Shown here: piece by piece, positions 1-10,484 of the stretch
Layout: every line of letters begins with the position of its first letter
How positions within the stretch are numbered: the first letter of the stretch is position 1
Assembly (NCBI GenBank): GCA_051453625.1
Contig: JBOZIK010000001.1
Coordinates: 269,629,239-269,693,238 of the forward strand
Direction: 5' to 3'
DNA: 64,000 nucleotides
DNA from: Welwitschia mirabilis
Taxonomy: Eukaryota > Gnetophyta > Gnetopsida > Welwitschiales
Notes under the pieces: generated by a model
What the model was told of the DNA's origin: nothing
The model's input: the letters and a program-made list of their open reading frames with translations, nothing else
Databases searched by the model: none
Made by a program: the position numbers and the translations under genes

Positions 1-94
1 TCAATATGTGCAAATTTTGAATGTGGTTGATCTTAGCATTATTTTAAGTTTTACCCTATTCACCCCCCCTCTAGGGTGCTTTTTGATCCTAACA
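1..94 (+). mobile_element. 3' end of an LTR (copia-like)
   Basis: The segment contains ACCCTATTCACCCCCC, then CTAGGGTGCT, and ends TTTGATCCTAACA. The same string, with small differences, recurs at 9661-9704 as the end of another LTR. Ending in ...CTAACA fits the CA terminus of an LTR. What follows (ACATGTGTGG...) is not a recognisable primer-binding site, so this is probably a 3' LTR or solo-LTR end. Its 5' part lies outside the window. Confidence 0.6.
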
Positions 95-1735
95 ACATGT
101 GTGGCGGAAGGAAGCAATTTCACATTATTTAAATCAAAATTGCAACTAAAAGGGAAAAAAGGGTCATCCAAAGAGATCGAAATCGCTCTTTGGATCACAA
201 TGCAAATCTGATCGCTACGTATCACGATTGATAGCCTCTGGATCACAATTGACAGGGAATCACAAGCCAAGACCGATCCAAAGCATTTTAGTTGGAATTG
301 CAATCCGAAACCATCTAGATCGCAATTCCAATCTGATGTAGAAAAGTATGGTTCAAATTACACAAAAGACCTAGAAATGGCTTCAAAACGGGCTACGTGC
401 ATTGACAAACCTTGATTTTGCCCTTTTAATAAGTTTGTTCATCTGGAATCACACTCGTCTAGACCGCAATTCAAACACTCTAGATTGTGATTCCACACCT
501 ATCTGAAGAGTGTTTTCTAACATCGTAATCCTAGAGTGCACAAAATCTGACTCAAATAAAACCTACAAAGTTATGAATTATATTCTCCTACATATGCGAT
601 GACCATATATTCTTTGCTTTCACTAACTCACAAACACATACACAAAAAAAGGAAAAAAAAAGCAAAAAACTAAAAATAGATAAATGTCTACTAATTTACA
701 TTTTGTTTTACTTTTTTCAATTTTCCAACAAACAAATTGAACACATATATTAAAAATATATATTTTGATTTTGATTTTGATTTTCTTTGTTAACACTAAA
801 ACATCTTTATTTTATACTCTTCTATCATACCCTTCACCAACAAGAATTTGGCTAATAGCCAAATGGCAGCAGGATCGGTCTCCCTTGAATTTTTATAACA
901 CATCAGAAATGTTTTTGTTCATGACTTGTTCTTTACCTACATTCTCAAGTTCACCTACAACTTGTTCCCAAGGTACCTGTTATTCATTCATGCAACCATT
1001 GTTATGCTTCTTGTCTTTTTGCTTCCATTACACTTCTTTAAACATGTATAATTTTCCATCATCTTCTTGCACATAATATTCCACCACATAACGCTCGCCA
1101 AAGCTCTAATAAGTATCATTATGAGGTAGAGTTAATAGGTCCTAGAACAATTACTACATCACATAAGAACAAAAAGAAGAAACGGAGGGCTTAGAAAGAA
1201 AGATAAGAAATACACTAAAAAGCTCTTTCTATTAGAATGCAAACTATGAAAACCTATGACCATGTTTTAGAATCTTCATGAGAAAACATAAAGTGGTAAA
1301 GATCTTCTACAAGGAATCCCCACCTTAAAGTTCCTAAGAAAGAACTAATCTTAAGTTTTCACTCTCCCATTTTCTACTCCAACTTCCTAAGCATGCCCTT
1401 TATCTCACTATTTGTTCTTATTTAGAACAATCTCCCAAGCATGCTCTTACATATTCACATCATTACATGTAAGTGAATTTACTCACTATACTAAAATAAC
1501 TGTCTTGAAATACTCCCTCATACATTAAAAAATTTTCACCCTGTTACGACATTCTCTTACACACAACATAAGGACATAATTATTTTATTTCACTCTAACA
1601 TATGTATTCAAATATTTTAGAGTATTTATTTATTTATCTTTTATATTCCTTTTTCTTATTTAAATGTTTTTGTTATACATATGTTTGTGGACATGTTTGT
1701 GAGAATTTTTTTGATTAACAATAAAACATCCCCAG
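95..1735. other. E1 intron 3 sequence with GATC-rich repeat remnant, no gene
   Basis: Positions 170-500 repeat variants of GGATCACAATT, GATCGCAATT and CAATTCCAATCTG. Part of it (about 239-268 and 330-348) resembles the GATCC-rich insertion at 12418-12905, including a shared AAGTATGGTTCAA, so it is probably a decayed copy of that family. The rest is AT-rich sequence with no coding signal that I recognise. Confidence 0.4.
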
Positions 1736-2690
1736 ATGATGCTAGCACATCATCCATATGCATTGAATTTAGATCCTTTCAAAGTGGCATTGCATCTCTT
1801 ACCTCAAATCCACCTTTTTGGTTCCATTATGGAAGGGTTTTCTAGATGACAACTTGATATTTTCTCCAATTGTTCTCTTGTCAAGTAACTTTTCAAACCT
1901 TCATTTTGATTGTCTAACACCTTGGCTGCCTCACTCTTGAATATATTTCAATGATATGATCTTCTCCCTAGATTCAGAGAACTTCTTTCAAAGGATTAAA
2001 GATTACCTTGAAGCTCATCTAGCTTCATTATATCAGCATCCCTGCTTTCTTTAATTAGAGTAAATTTAGAGTCGAAGGTTTTGGAAAAGGAACTGAACAT
2101 TCCTCACAACTTTTAATTCATGTAACTTTTCAGAGAGTTCTCAAATTGAATTTACTCTATTATAGAGTCCACCAAAGAAATCTCATAAAGACTTCTTCCT
2201 CCTCTTAGCATCTCCAAATTGAGAAATGTTTGCAAGTTGGCTTTTTCGACCAAGTTAGTTTCTCCATAAGTAAATCCAAGTATGTCCCATGGTTATTTTG
2301 CTTTAGTGCAATTGACAATTTGGTTTAACTTGTTTGTGCTTAGCTCACACAACATAAAGCTTTAAAGCCCTTGCATTAAACTTGGTGGCAGTTCCGATTT
2401 CTCTACTCAAGACTAGATATACTTGGAATTAATAGTGGTTGTCAAGTTCCAATTTGTGTTTGCCCTAACAAGGAAAAGGGTAACCAAATTGCATAATGTT
2501 CCAAACATTGACATCAATAGATTAGATGAACACTTTCATCTTAGTCCTCCAATACAAGTAATTGCCTAAAGAGGGATAGCCTGAAGATTGAGTGTCTTCC
2601 TGATAGTTTTGTAGCCAAGGTAATGAAGCCTGAGATGGGTAGATCTCAATTAGATGATCTAACCTGGTATGATACCCATTGTACAGTAGG
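1736..2690 (-). pseudogene. Copia gag fragment with primer-binding site
   Basis: Minus-strand translation in shifting frames gives copia Gag (UBN2-type) blocks. One resembles AKEAWDILxVTYEGTxxVKxAxLQ near 2230-2330, followed leftward by a block like the SxxFxxKxTxIxESKDxxxMKxDELQG segment of SIRE/Tork Gag near 1980-2080. At about 2665-2685 the minus strand reads GGGTATCATACCAGG, close to the TGGTATCAGAGC-type primer-binding site of plant copia elements, so the 5' LTR should lie to the right (about 2690 onward). Many stops and frameshifts show it is dead. No pol is seen to the left. Confidence 0.55.
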
Positions 2691-3552
2691 ATTGAAGACT
2701 AGAGGGAACCAAAGAGTGGTCGATTGATGCTTAAATTGAATTCGCACATTGCACATAACATGAAAACACAACATACAATATATAAGAAATCAACACCATA
2801 GTCTCAAAATAGTGATTTAAAACACTGCCTCTTCTACTCTCAAATATCTCCAGGTCAATGGCTAATGTGGATTTCTGTTTATCTAAACCAGCACTCAAAA
2901 GGTTTTATGCATATCATCTTCAACCTCAGAAACTTTTGGTAATCAAATGTAAACCTACAACATATCATTTTCAAGAGAATAAGCAATGTGCCTCCAGCAC
3001 TAAATTACTCATTTTAGAACATAAGAAAGACTTGCATGGAAAAGTAGAATGAGTTGTTAGCTCAGAATAGCTTGTTAACAACGGGGAAAAAACTATTGGA
3101 ACTACCAGGCTCAACTGATTGGCCCTATCCTTCATCCAATCACCCTAATCAAATTAAAGTTGGACACTAACAATCATTTTGAATCCTCCAGACACACCAA
3201 AATCTGCTTTGTTTAACTACCCTGGAAAATGCATAAAACCCTATCTGAATAGAGTCTGGCAGACCTGATTTACAATATGGTCAATTTGACCTTCAAAAAA
3301 CATAGAGCGTAAATTTCAGGTTTAAATCCAATCCCCCAGTCAACATGATATTGTTCCCATGTAACTTTTGGCTGAAAGTTGATTAACTCAAAGGTTTATT
3401 AGTCACCTAGGTCATATTCTAGCTTCATTTTCCTGCAAAAATTCAAACATGATAGGCACATTATCCTACTTCAGAACTCACTGTTAGTGACTTCACTGAT
3501 AACAATTTAAAAGAGACTTAAAATTAAATGTAATAGCCTCCAAGGTGATTTC
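2691..3552. other. Intron sequence, probable LTR remnant, no gene
   Basis: The left part would be the 5' LTR of the copia gag fragment at 1736-2690, judged by position only; I could not find a second copy to define its ends. I see no coding signal. A short open frame at 2858-3052 has no recognisable features. Confidence 0.3.
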
Positions 3553-3564
3553 ATAACTTAAGCA

Positions 3565-3758
3565 ATTTTGTCAACGAGATAGTAGTACAAGTAGTGGGCA
3601 CTTGTCATTCATTTAGAAGCTCATGGGTTCGAAGCTTTGACTGCCCTGCTTCGCACGCTATGAAGCCTGAAGCATAATTAAATCCTTTGTTTCGGCAATA
3701 GTAGTGGCTGTCCTCTAGGGGAGATATGGCCACTATCCCTTGGCACTGCAAAATCGAA
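3565..3758 (+). mobile_element. SINE (tRNA-derived) with 12-bp target duplication
   Basis: The body is flanked by perfect copies of ATAACTTAAGCA at 3553-3564 and 3759-3770. Inside, TAGTACAAGTAGTGG matches an RNA polymerase III box A, and GGGTTCGAAGC about 35 bases later matches box B (GGTTCRANNC). A Pol III promoter, ~194-bp length and a target duplication are the hallmarks of a plant SINE. It is in antisense orientation to the E1 gene. The 3' tail is short (GCAAAATCGAA) rather than a clear poly(A). It is not a tRNA gene, as no cloverleaf follows. Confidence 0.8.
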
Positions 3759-3770
3759 ATAACTTAAGCA

Positions 3771-4805
3771 CTTCCAAAATTATAAAATAGGCTCAGATTA
3801 TAACATTAGAAGGGATCCATGCTTCACTTAATAACATCAAGCTAGTTAACTTTCAAACAAAACTTTGTGAGGTAACCAATTTTGTTGGCATCAAACTTGA
3901 GTTACTGAGTTTGAGCTAGCCATACTTGTTAGTTGTATCACCTTTTGGTATCATGACTGGCATTCAAAGACTTGCCAATGGTCAACATCACCTTTTGGTA
4001 TCATGACATTATTAAGCCTCAACACTAGCTGTTAGTTGTATATCTGTTGCAAATGCAATAATGGCTTCCAATTAAATTAGCTTTTGCATTTGACTTCACA
4101 ATGACTCACAAACTTGCCACACATCAAAATAAACAACTTAATAAGATTCACGTAAGGCCCTCGTGAATAGCTTTAACCCCCGTCTCTTCCTTTGTTTTTA
4201 ACAAGTTATACAATCTTGCTTTATTTCACATCATGCAGGACATCAGGAAACTGATATTACATTTCAGAACACTCATAATCAAGCTAATGATCAACAATGA
4301 GTTCAATCTCGACCACATTAACTTCTGCTTTCAAACAAGAACACTATATCTGTACTGAAGAGAATTCACATAATGTCTCAAAGATCATAAAGCACTCAAT
4401 CACACATTAAACACAATCTCTTGCCAAATAAAAAAAATGATGGCCTAAAACTTAGCAGCAATGAAAACTTAGATAACAATTTGAGCAAAGAGGAAACTTA
4501 ACAACAGACTTCAAACAAAATTTTCTAATAAGATACCTTGAAACAAAAAATAATGATAAAAAGCAATTTGAACATCTAGCTCACATGAGACTTCCTGAAG
4601 TCTGAACATGTGCACAAAAAGACATTAGACCCACACCATGTCCACATGATTAAACACTAATACTGATGATTACCAATAGTTGTAATAACATGTGATTGCA
4701 AAACACTATTCATGTGATTCTTATTGCTTGGAGAGAGGAAAAAGAGAAAGAAAGAAAGAAAACGTAAAATCAAACAAAAATCATGTATAGAAAGGGAATG
4801 TATAC
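3771..4805. other. E1 intron 3, proximal part, no feature
   Basis: This is AT-rich intron sequence immediately downstream of exon 3. The donor is GTATAC read on the minus strand from 4805. I searched the minus strand of 1-4805 for the next conserved E1 block (the NALDNVxAR region) and did not see it, so intron 3 is at least 4.8 kb and continues off the window. Confidence 0.6.
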
Positions 4806-5103
4806 CATAAATGGAATCAAAAAATGATGAGTCAAATAATTTCTCATTCTCTGGGCCAAATTTCACATTATGAGCATGCACTTGAGCTGTAGGATTAATT
4901 CTACGTAATGCTCTTGAAGCTGATGGAGCCTTTAATCTGCCTATGTCATCTACTTGATACAAAACCTGGTCTGTTAGATTTGCTTTTGACACAGTATCCA
5001 TGTCTGTCATTACAATGCTTCCATTTGGGCTACATCCCACACCCATTAGTACCAAATTTTTCATAGATTCACATCCAACACCTCCTGCACCTACAACCAG
5101 CCA
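4806..5103 (-). CDS. UBA1-like: Ubiquitin-activating enzyme E1, coding exon 3 (active adenylation domain, N-part)
   Basis: Encodes residues ~514-612 of the E1 protein. The exon starts after a TTGTAG acceptor (TGG codon at 5103) and ends with a G at 4806 before GTATAC, leaving phase 1. It opens with WLVVGAGGVGCESMKN, the glycine-rich nucleotide loop of the active adenylation domain, followed by TDMDTVSKANLTDQVLYQ and DDIGRLKA. In E1 enzymes this stretch binds ATP-Mg through D, N, R, Q and K. Here D549, N555, Q559 and K571 are kept with family spacing (Q to K is 12 residues), but the arginine of NxxRQ is aspartate (D558, codon GAC), and the usual FLFR is VLYQ. The exon has no stop or frameshift. 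The catalytic cysteine domain and ubiquitin-fold domain lie in later exons off the left edge. Confidence 0.9.
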
Positions 5104-5753
5104 CTACAATGACAAAACAACCATCAATATACAATATGATGGAAAAGAATACACAATAGTTACCATCAACTCCTCAAAAAACATTATTCTTTTATTAAAT
5201 AAAAATACACAGCTGAACTTAATGTTGAACTCACTGTAGATATGTAAGAAACCGCCAGAGCTATATATCAGATAGCCATTAAAAAATTCTTAATTAATAT
5301 TTCTCCTTGCAATAAAGTAGAGCCATTAGAATGCATTAAAAGGCAACATCCTTCTTGGAGTTTACATTTTTTATGCGGTAGTGGCATCCTCCTGTAGGTA
5401 TTGGGTTTCAAGATCAGGTGGAAGAAACAGGTGGAAGAAATTTCAAAAATTATTACAAATGAATCCTACCAAAATGTTTCTTAGAAATACAGCATGTTTG
5501 TCAGCAGATCCATAACTCTATCTGCCTCTGTCCTCCTTTATCTGCCCTTTATAGCCTGATGTCATAATTTTATAACTACCATTCATTCTCCATTTCCGTA
5601 ATGGCATCCAAACCATATTCCAGAGTGATAAATATCTGAAACAGGAATCACAATTTTCCAACTGACAAGAGAATTTGTTAGCCTTCGTAGCGTTATATAG
5701 TTGTGCTAACTACAGACTTCCAATCTGAGATAGGAAGTTCTTGGTAACATTCA
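5104..5753. other. Intron 2 unique-looking sequence, no gene
   Basis: Contains the branch/pyrimidine region of the acceptor (TTGTTTTGTCATTGTAG on the minus strand) and otherwise nothing that I recognise. Confidence 0.5.
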
Positions 5754-5761
5754 CTTCCAAG

Positions 5762-6233
5762 CATTGATTAAAAAGTCGCGACATGTCGCCAAAAAAGGGC
5801 GACATGTCGCCCTTTTTTCAAGTTGAAAATGTCTTTAAGTCGGCCGACATTTTCAGCCGACATTTTGAAAAAGTCGCCGACATTTTCGACATTTCCGACT
5901 TTTTGCCGACATTTTGCCGACTTTTTCAAAATGTCTCGCACAGGTACTGTTAAAACTGTTTTTTGGCCAAAAAAACATTTTTTGCGTAATAGACCAGTGA
6001 ACAACTCGTAAAATTAAGGGGAAAAATCACAATTTTCTTATGCAAAATCCATTTTTGCTAGTAGAGCATTGATTGATTGCACATCTTATTAAATTAATAA
6101 GCTTTGCATTTTTTTGAGAAAAATAAATGCCGACATTTTACGCCGACATTTTGCCGACACAATGGCGACACGTCTCCCCGACACAACTTTTTAAGCCTGC
6201 CGACATTTTAATTTGCCGACATTTTAATCATTG
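5762..6233. mobile_element. Non-autonomous hAT-like MITE, 472 bp
   Basis: An 8-bp direct repeat CTTCCAAG flanks it (5754-5761 and 6234-6241), the duplication length of hAT transposons. The ends are near-perfect inverted repeats: CATTGATTAAAAAG on the left and CAATGATTAAAATG (reverse complement) on the right. The subterminal regions carry many copies of CCGACATTTT and related GTCGC/GTCGG words on both sides (5773-5945 and 6127-6228), around an AT-rich centre. Clustered subterminal motifs are a known feature of hAT elements, where transposase binds. There is no transposase gene, so it would need one supplied in trans. Open frames within it are by-products of the repeat. Confidence 0.85.
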
Positions 6234-6241
6234 CTTCCAAG

Positions 6242-7733
6242 GATTGTCAAATATATAGGTACTTTGCTTTGTGGATCCTCTTATGCTAGTCATTTCAACC
6301 TAGGAATAGACTCTCTGAAACTCTTGACCATACTTGTCCCTACCCACTATTCCAGCCTTTTCATATCGTTGTTATCAGTGTTTCTTTTGCTAGCAAACAT
6401 TAATATTTATTCACTTGGCATAGTGGTCATACAGTGTTGTCCATCATGTTCATCAATATAAACATTAATGTCACTCTTCAACATGAGCATCAGCCAGCAT
6501 CTCTTCAGTTGGTTTTATCACTAAATCCTTCAACCAACACATTTATTTCATATGTGATTTTGTCATTCCTAAAAACAAATTAACATCATTGCCACAGCTA
6601 GGGCCATTTCTTCCAATTTGAAGTAGTGATAACTCATGATGGTCAGTCTTGTCATGAAAATGCCCAAATGAATATATGTTATTGAAATTTGTTATATGAG
6701 AACATAAATTGCACTTATATCCATGATTTTACTCCTTTGTTATATATTAATGTTGTAAAAGTAAATGGACCTGGTTTCAAACACTAGTGCATTTAGGACA
6801 ATTTCAAAACCCTTGCCTTAGTGTTTGGCTGTCAGACGTACTCATTTAAAGATGCTCAGCTCAGTTCATGCTTGTCGTGCCTTATTCTCCTTGATTGAGA
6901 TTTTAATATTGGCTCGACAACTGCTTCTCATAGAGGTAACAACAGCTTCCCATGGAGGTTTATCTTTTCATTAAAAGTCTTTATCATGTGCAGTCATGTG
7001 TGCTTTCTCTGTTGTTTCGTTCCTATATATCTTGTTTTCATTTATATGTGCATTTTTCATAATAATAAGAGCTTCTCTTTTGGAAAGTTTTGAGTGTAAA
7101 AATATTTTAAAGGTCCTTCAAGAAGTGACCAGGAAGAGGCCCATGGCACTGAGGCATCAAAGCAAGAGGACAGGTCAGAGTGGATCAAGCTATGAGTGAA
7201 CATCATGAAAGGCATTTCCACAAGTGGAGTGCGCCTATCGCAACTGGAAAAAAAAACACTCATCTGCTGGATAAGGAAGCATCTATAAACAACAACATCA
7301 TGTAGGTGTGTGGATAACGCTGAGGGAGGTATTTCACTACAGAAACATTGCAATTCTGTTTTGGGTGAAAAAGTGACAATGAAGCCTTTTGCTAGATTGA
7401 TTAGGACAAGGTGAATAAGAAAGCAGTAACTCTTATTTGCTTCTATCATCATAACAGTACTTTACAGTCATACACTAAAAGGAAGACAACCCATTGGTTT
7501 TGGAAGAAATCAAAACTCCACTCTTATCAACCCAACCTCAAACAATACTATATAGTAGATTGGCTTTTCAAGATCAAGATGAAAGATTTGTCTTTACAAT
7601 CACACTGAGATGAAATAAAAAGGTTACTCACTCAATTAGGTGACCAAGAGGTTACATTTCTTGAATAGCTATGCATTATGGTTGTTTTCAATCCCTTGTG
7701 AGGCACCTAGGAGACTATAAGAATGAAATTAAC
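6242..7733. other. Intron 2 spacer, no recognised gene
   Basis: Mostly AT-rich. A GC-richer patch at 7110-7230 reads, on the plus strand, like charged coding sequence (SRSDQEEAHGTEASKQEDR) for about 30 codons before a stop. It could be a fragment of an old gene or element, but I cannot identify it. Confidence 0.4.
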
Positions 7734-7738
7734 TATGA

Positions 7739-8133
7739 TGTTCAAAATCATAACAGAAAAACAGATAAATAACAAATACAAAATGAACAAACAAGCAAAG
7801 ACAGACACAAAATTTACATGGTTCAAGCCCTTTCTTGCATATGTCCATGGAACAGTGTGGTCAAGGCCAAAAGTCATCCACAATAGGTAGGTATCAACAC
7901 TCGTAATGAACCCAGGACTTACCACCCTCTCTCCCAACCAGACATACATTTCCTTTTATAACAAGCATTAGGGTTAGAACCCTAATAGGATGACCCAACA
8001 TTGATCCCTTTAAATGAATTTTTATAGCCCCATACAAACAAGTAATAAAACATATGAAACCTACGTACAAAACAACCAATTTTATTGCCAAAGAAACAAT
8101 GGACACAATTACAGATTTGACATAATTCTAACA
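7739..8133 (-). repeat. 3' LTR of copia A (395 bp)
   Basis: Begins TGTTCAAAATC and ends TTCTAACA on the plus strand, giving TGTT/AACA inverted ends. The copy at ~18738-18955 matches its last ~200 bp. TATGA precedes it. Immediately internal, the minus strand reads CCTTCGAGGGGAT before TGTTAGAAT, a plausible polypurine tract. Confidence 0.8.
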
Positions 8134-8229
8134 ATCCCCTCGAAGGGAATCTATCCATTCTTCAAGAAAACAAGAAAAGCAGTGTTCTAATGCCGAAAGC
8201 TTGCATTGCAGCTGTCTCATATTGCTCAC

Positions 8230-8970
8230 TGCAGAAGTTATGCCTCCCCATATCTGTTGTCTTTCATGAAATCAGCCACATTCCTTAGTATCAATTTTCT
8301 GAATGTTTAACAAGTTGTCCTCCACCACTTCCCTGATGAAATGGAACTTCATATCTCTATGGATTGTCCTACCATGATATGTAGGATTCCTAGCCATGAA
8401 GACGGCATTTTGGCTGTTACAATACACAACATCTTCATGTTGTTTCAGCTGAAGGAAACCACAAAATCACAACATCTCTTTGAAAGCTTTAGACAATGCA
8501 ACATATTCTACTTCAGTGGTGACAAAGTTAGCAAAACGTCGCAGCCTCAATAACCAGCTGATTACTCCACCATGTAAAACAAAATTATAGCATATGATAT
8601 ATCTTCTACTCTCATAATCAGCTGCAAAATTAGCATCCACGTAACCATGGACGTTTAAATTTCCTCCACCAAAGCATAAAGTTGTAAATTGTGTCCTCCT
8701 CCAGTATCTCAAAATTCACTTGAAAACCACCTGCTAGGCAACAATTCTAGCCAAAATTGCTCATAAACCTGATAACAATGCTAACAGCATATGCAATATC
8801 AAGATACACAGGGGCATACATAGTGATTTGACAGCAGAAATATAAGGGACATCTTCCAGCCTCCCAACCTCTTCTTTTAAACCCACACAATTATCTTTGG
8901 ACAGCCAAAAATGGGAGGCGAAAGGGGTCTTTATACATTTAGGCATTTTTCATGCCAACACACTCCCAAA
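8230..8970 (-). pseudogene. Copia A RT C-terminal part and RNase H
   Basis: Minus-strand blocks in order: TPFASHFWLSKDNC and VPYISAVKSL (8761-8946, the copia TPL-APHFKLS / VPYASAVGSL block), then GYVDANFAADYESRRYI, GGVISW and TTEVEYVALSKAFKE (8467-8712, RNase H with its first aspartate and glutamate), then HRDMKFHFIREVVED (about 8320-8375). They are in different frames with deletions between them, so no functional product is possible. Confidence 0.8.
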
Positions 8971-9129
8971 CTTTGCTTAAATAATCAGATTAACTTAGTC
9001 ATGGCTTCCTCATCCTTCTATTCCTGAGGATTTTCAGGCCAAGAATTTGCTTTTCTTCCCCCAAATCTTTTATTGCAAACTCCTCAGTCCTCACTTATTT
9101 CAGCCTTAGGTATTAGCTCCAATCATGTC

Positions 9130-9228
9130 ATTTCCAGTGTTAACCTTATCATCAACATACAACAAAATGATGCAAAACATCAGTTGAGGTTGCCCTGAAA
9201 AGTATACACAGAGATCAAAATTGATCCG
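9130..9228 (-). pseudogene. Copia A reverse transcriptase core (YVDD), 3' piece
   Basis: Minus-strand translation gives NFDLCVYFSGQPQLMFCIILL followed by YVDDKVNTGNDM. This is the copia reverse transcriptase active-site block, with both catalytic aspartates kept. It is cut off on its upstream side by the LTR inserted at ~9229-9704. Its continuation (LYGLKQAPR block) resumes at 9705. Confidence 0.8.
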
Positions 9229-9334
9229 ACTATATTCCTGGTTTATCGTTGTAGAGATAATAAGTTTCGATGATGAATGAAGAAACTGGTTTCAACACTT
9301 TGTTACCTGCCGAAATTCAGAAGTTGTGCCAGAC

Positions 9335-9500
9335 GGGACGTCCACCCTGATAACCGGGACGTCCGAGCTGAACGCAGTGCAAATATATGGGGACGTCCGA
9401 CCTGATAACCGGGACGTCCGAGCTGAATGCAGTTAGAACATATGGGGACGTCCGCCCTGATAACCGGGACGTCCGAGTTGAATGCAGTTAGAACATATGG
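9335..9500 (+). repeat. 55-bp tandem repeat rich in GACGTC
   Basis: Units start at 9335, 9390 and 9445 (period exactly 55). The third runs into the gap, so there may be more. Each unit carries GGGACGTCC twice, about 22 bp apart, separated by CTGATAACC. GACGTC is an ACGT-core palindrome of the type bound by plant bZIP factors, and such repeats in LTR U3 regions often act as enhancers. The regulatory role is inference. Confidence 0.85.
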
Positions 9501-9600
9501 NNNNNNNNNNNNNNNNNNNNNNNNNNNNNNNNNNNNNNNNNNNNNNNNNNNNNNNNNNNNNNNNNNNNNNNNNNNNNNNNNNNNNNNNNNNNNNNNNNNN
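9501..9600. other. Assembly gap (100 N)
   Basis: Exactly 100 N, so the true size is probably unknown. It falls in the 55-bp tandem repeat, a likely reason for the break. Confidence 0.95.
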
Positions 9601-9704
9601 CTGTTTATAATTTGTCATTTATACTTGTAGTTTCTGTGCTAAGTTAAAGTAAAGAGAAATTACCCTATTCACCCCCCTTCTAGGGTGCTTATTTGATCCT
9701 AACA

Positions 9705-9830
9705 ATCGTGACTGTATTAAATTTCTGGTGTCACAGTCTGGGAGCTTGTTCCAATCCATAAATGATTTTCTTCAAGCTGCATAGATAAGTGGGGAACATC
9801 CACAAAGCCTCCAGGTTAGTTGATTAATGC
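9705..9830 (-). pseudogene. Copia A reverse transcriptase, upstream piece
   Basis: Minus strand reads LKKIIYGLEQAPRL, a stop, then HQKFNTVTI: the copia LKKALYGLKQAPR-WY-KF block. Just upstream, in another frame, QPGGFVDVP matches the QPPGF block. It is directly continuous with the YVDD block at 9130-9228 once the LTR between them is ignored. Confidence 0.75.
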
Positions 9831-10480
9831 GTGTGTATTTGCAAGAACGCTATATTCACATTGAGCAGTTCCAATTCCTAAATCCAACAAGCTACCAGAG
9901 ACAAAAGAGTTATCATAGACTGCTCTACAACGGCGCAAATATTTCAGTAAAATTTACAAAGCCTTCCTTCCCTTATGCAAAGACACAAGATCCAAGTTTG
10001 CTTTTGATGTAGAGACCTCCATCATTCAATCATAGCATTCTCCCATTTTTCGACATCACATGAGGACTTCGTCCCTATAGAAGTTTAAGGTTCTCCACCA
10101 CCTATAAGTAAAAACTAATGTAGAGGGAAATTCCCTTTTTGGTTGTATTGTAACACTAGTAGACCTCTTAACCTATGTGTAGAAGTTTCATTAGGATATT
10201 GTTTTTCTTTATCATCATCACCTTCATCTTCTTCATTCTAGTCGCCAAGAGGGGGAGCACAATTTTTAACAACATGCTTTTCTTCTTCTTCAACCTTTCG
10301 AAAAGGAACTACAGTAAACATTTTCTACAGGAGTCTGGAATCGAATATTCCTCCATTTTAATGCTCACTCTACATAGGAAAATAAAAAAAAATCTTCTCC
10401 AAAAGTCACATTCCTCGGTGTAATTACTTGTCTATATGCAAGTTCCCAAACTCTATAACCTCTGTCATCATCACCCTTAA
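9831..10480 (-). pseudogene. Copia A integrase C-terminal / linker remnants
   Basis: At about 10280-10480 the minus strand reads DDDRGYRVWELAYRQVITP then RNVTFGEDF, matching the copia integrase C-terminal block (KGYRLYDPxxKKVIISRDVxFDE). The part at 9831-10280 is too decayed to place. Confidence 0.65.
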
Positions 10481-10484
10481 TGGT

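Larger units (their letters stand above)
9229..9704 (+). mobile_element. LTR inserted into the copia A RT gene
   Basis: It separates two adjoining parts of the copia reverse transcriptase. It ends at 9704 with the same ACCCTATTCACCCCCC...GATCCTAACA string seen at 1-94, a shared LTR terminus. The left end is uncertain (about 9228-9240) because no clear TG start or target duplication is visible. It contains a 55-bp tandem repeat and an N gap, so a complete element could be hidden in the gap; as assembled it looks like a solo LTR. Confidence 0.65.

Noticed and set aside
5768-6011. Open frames on both strands (62 and 78 codons) that might be small genes
   Set aside because: They are translations of the CCGACATTTT repeats inside the MITE; symmetrical repeats give open frames on both strands.
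9335-9500. Regular repeats resembling a CRISPR array
   Set aside because: The whole 55-bp unit repeats, with no variable spacers, and it lies in a plant LTR.
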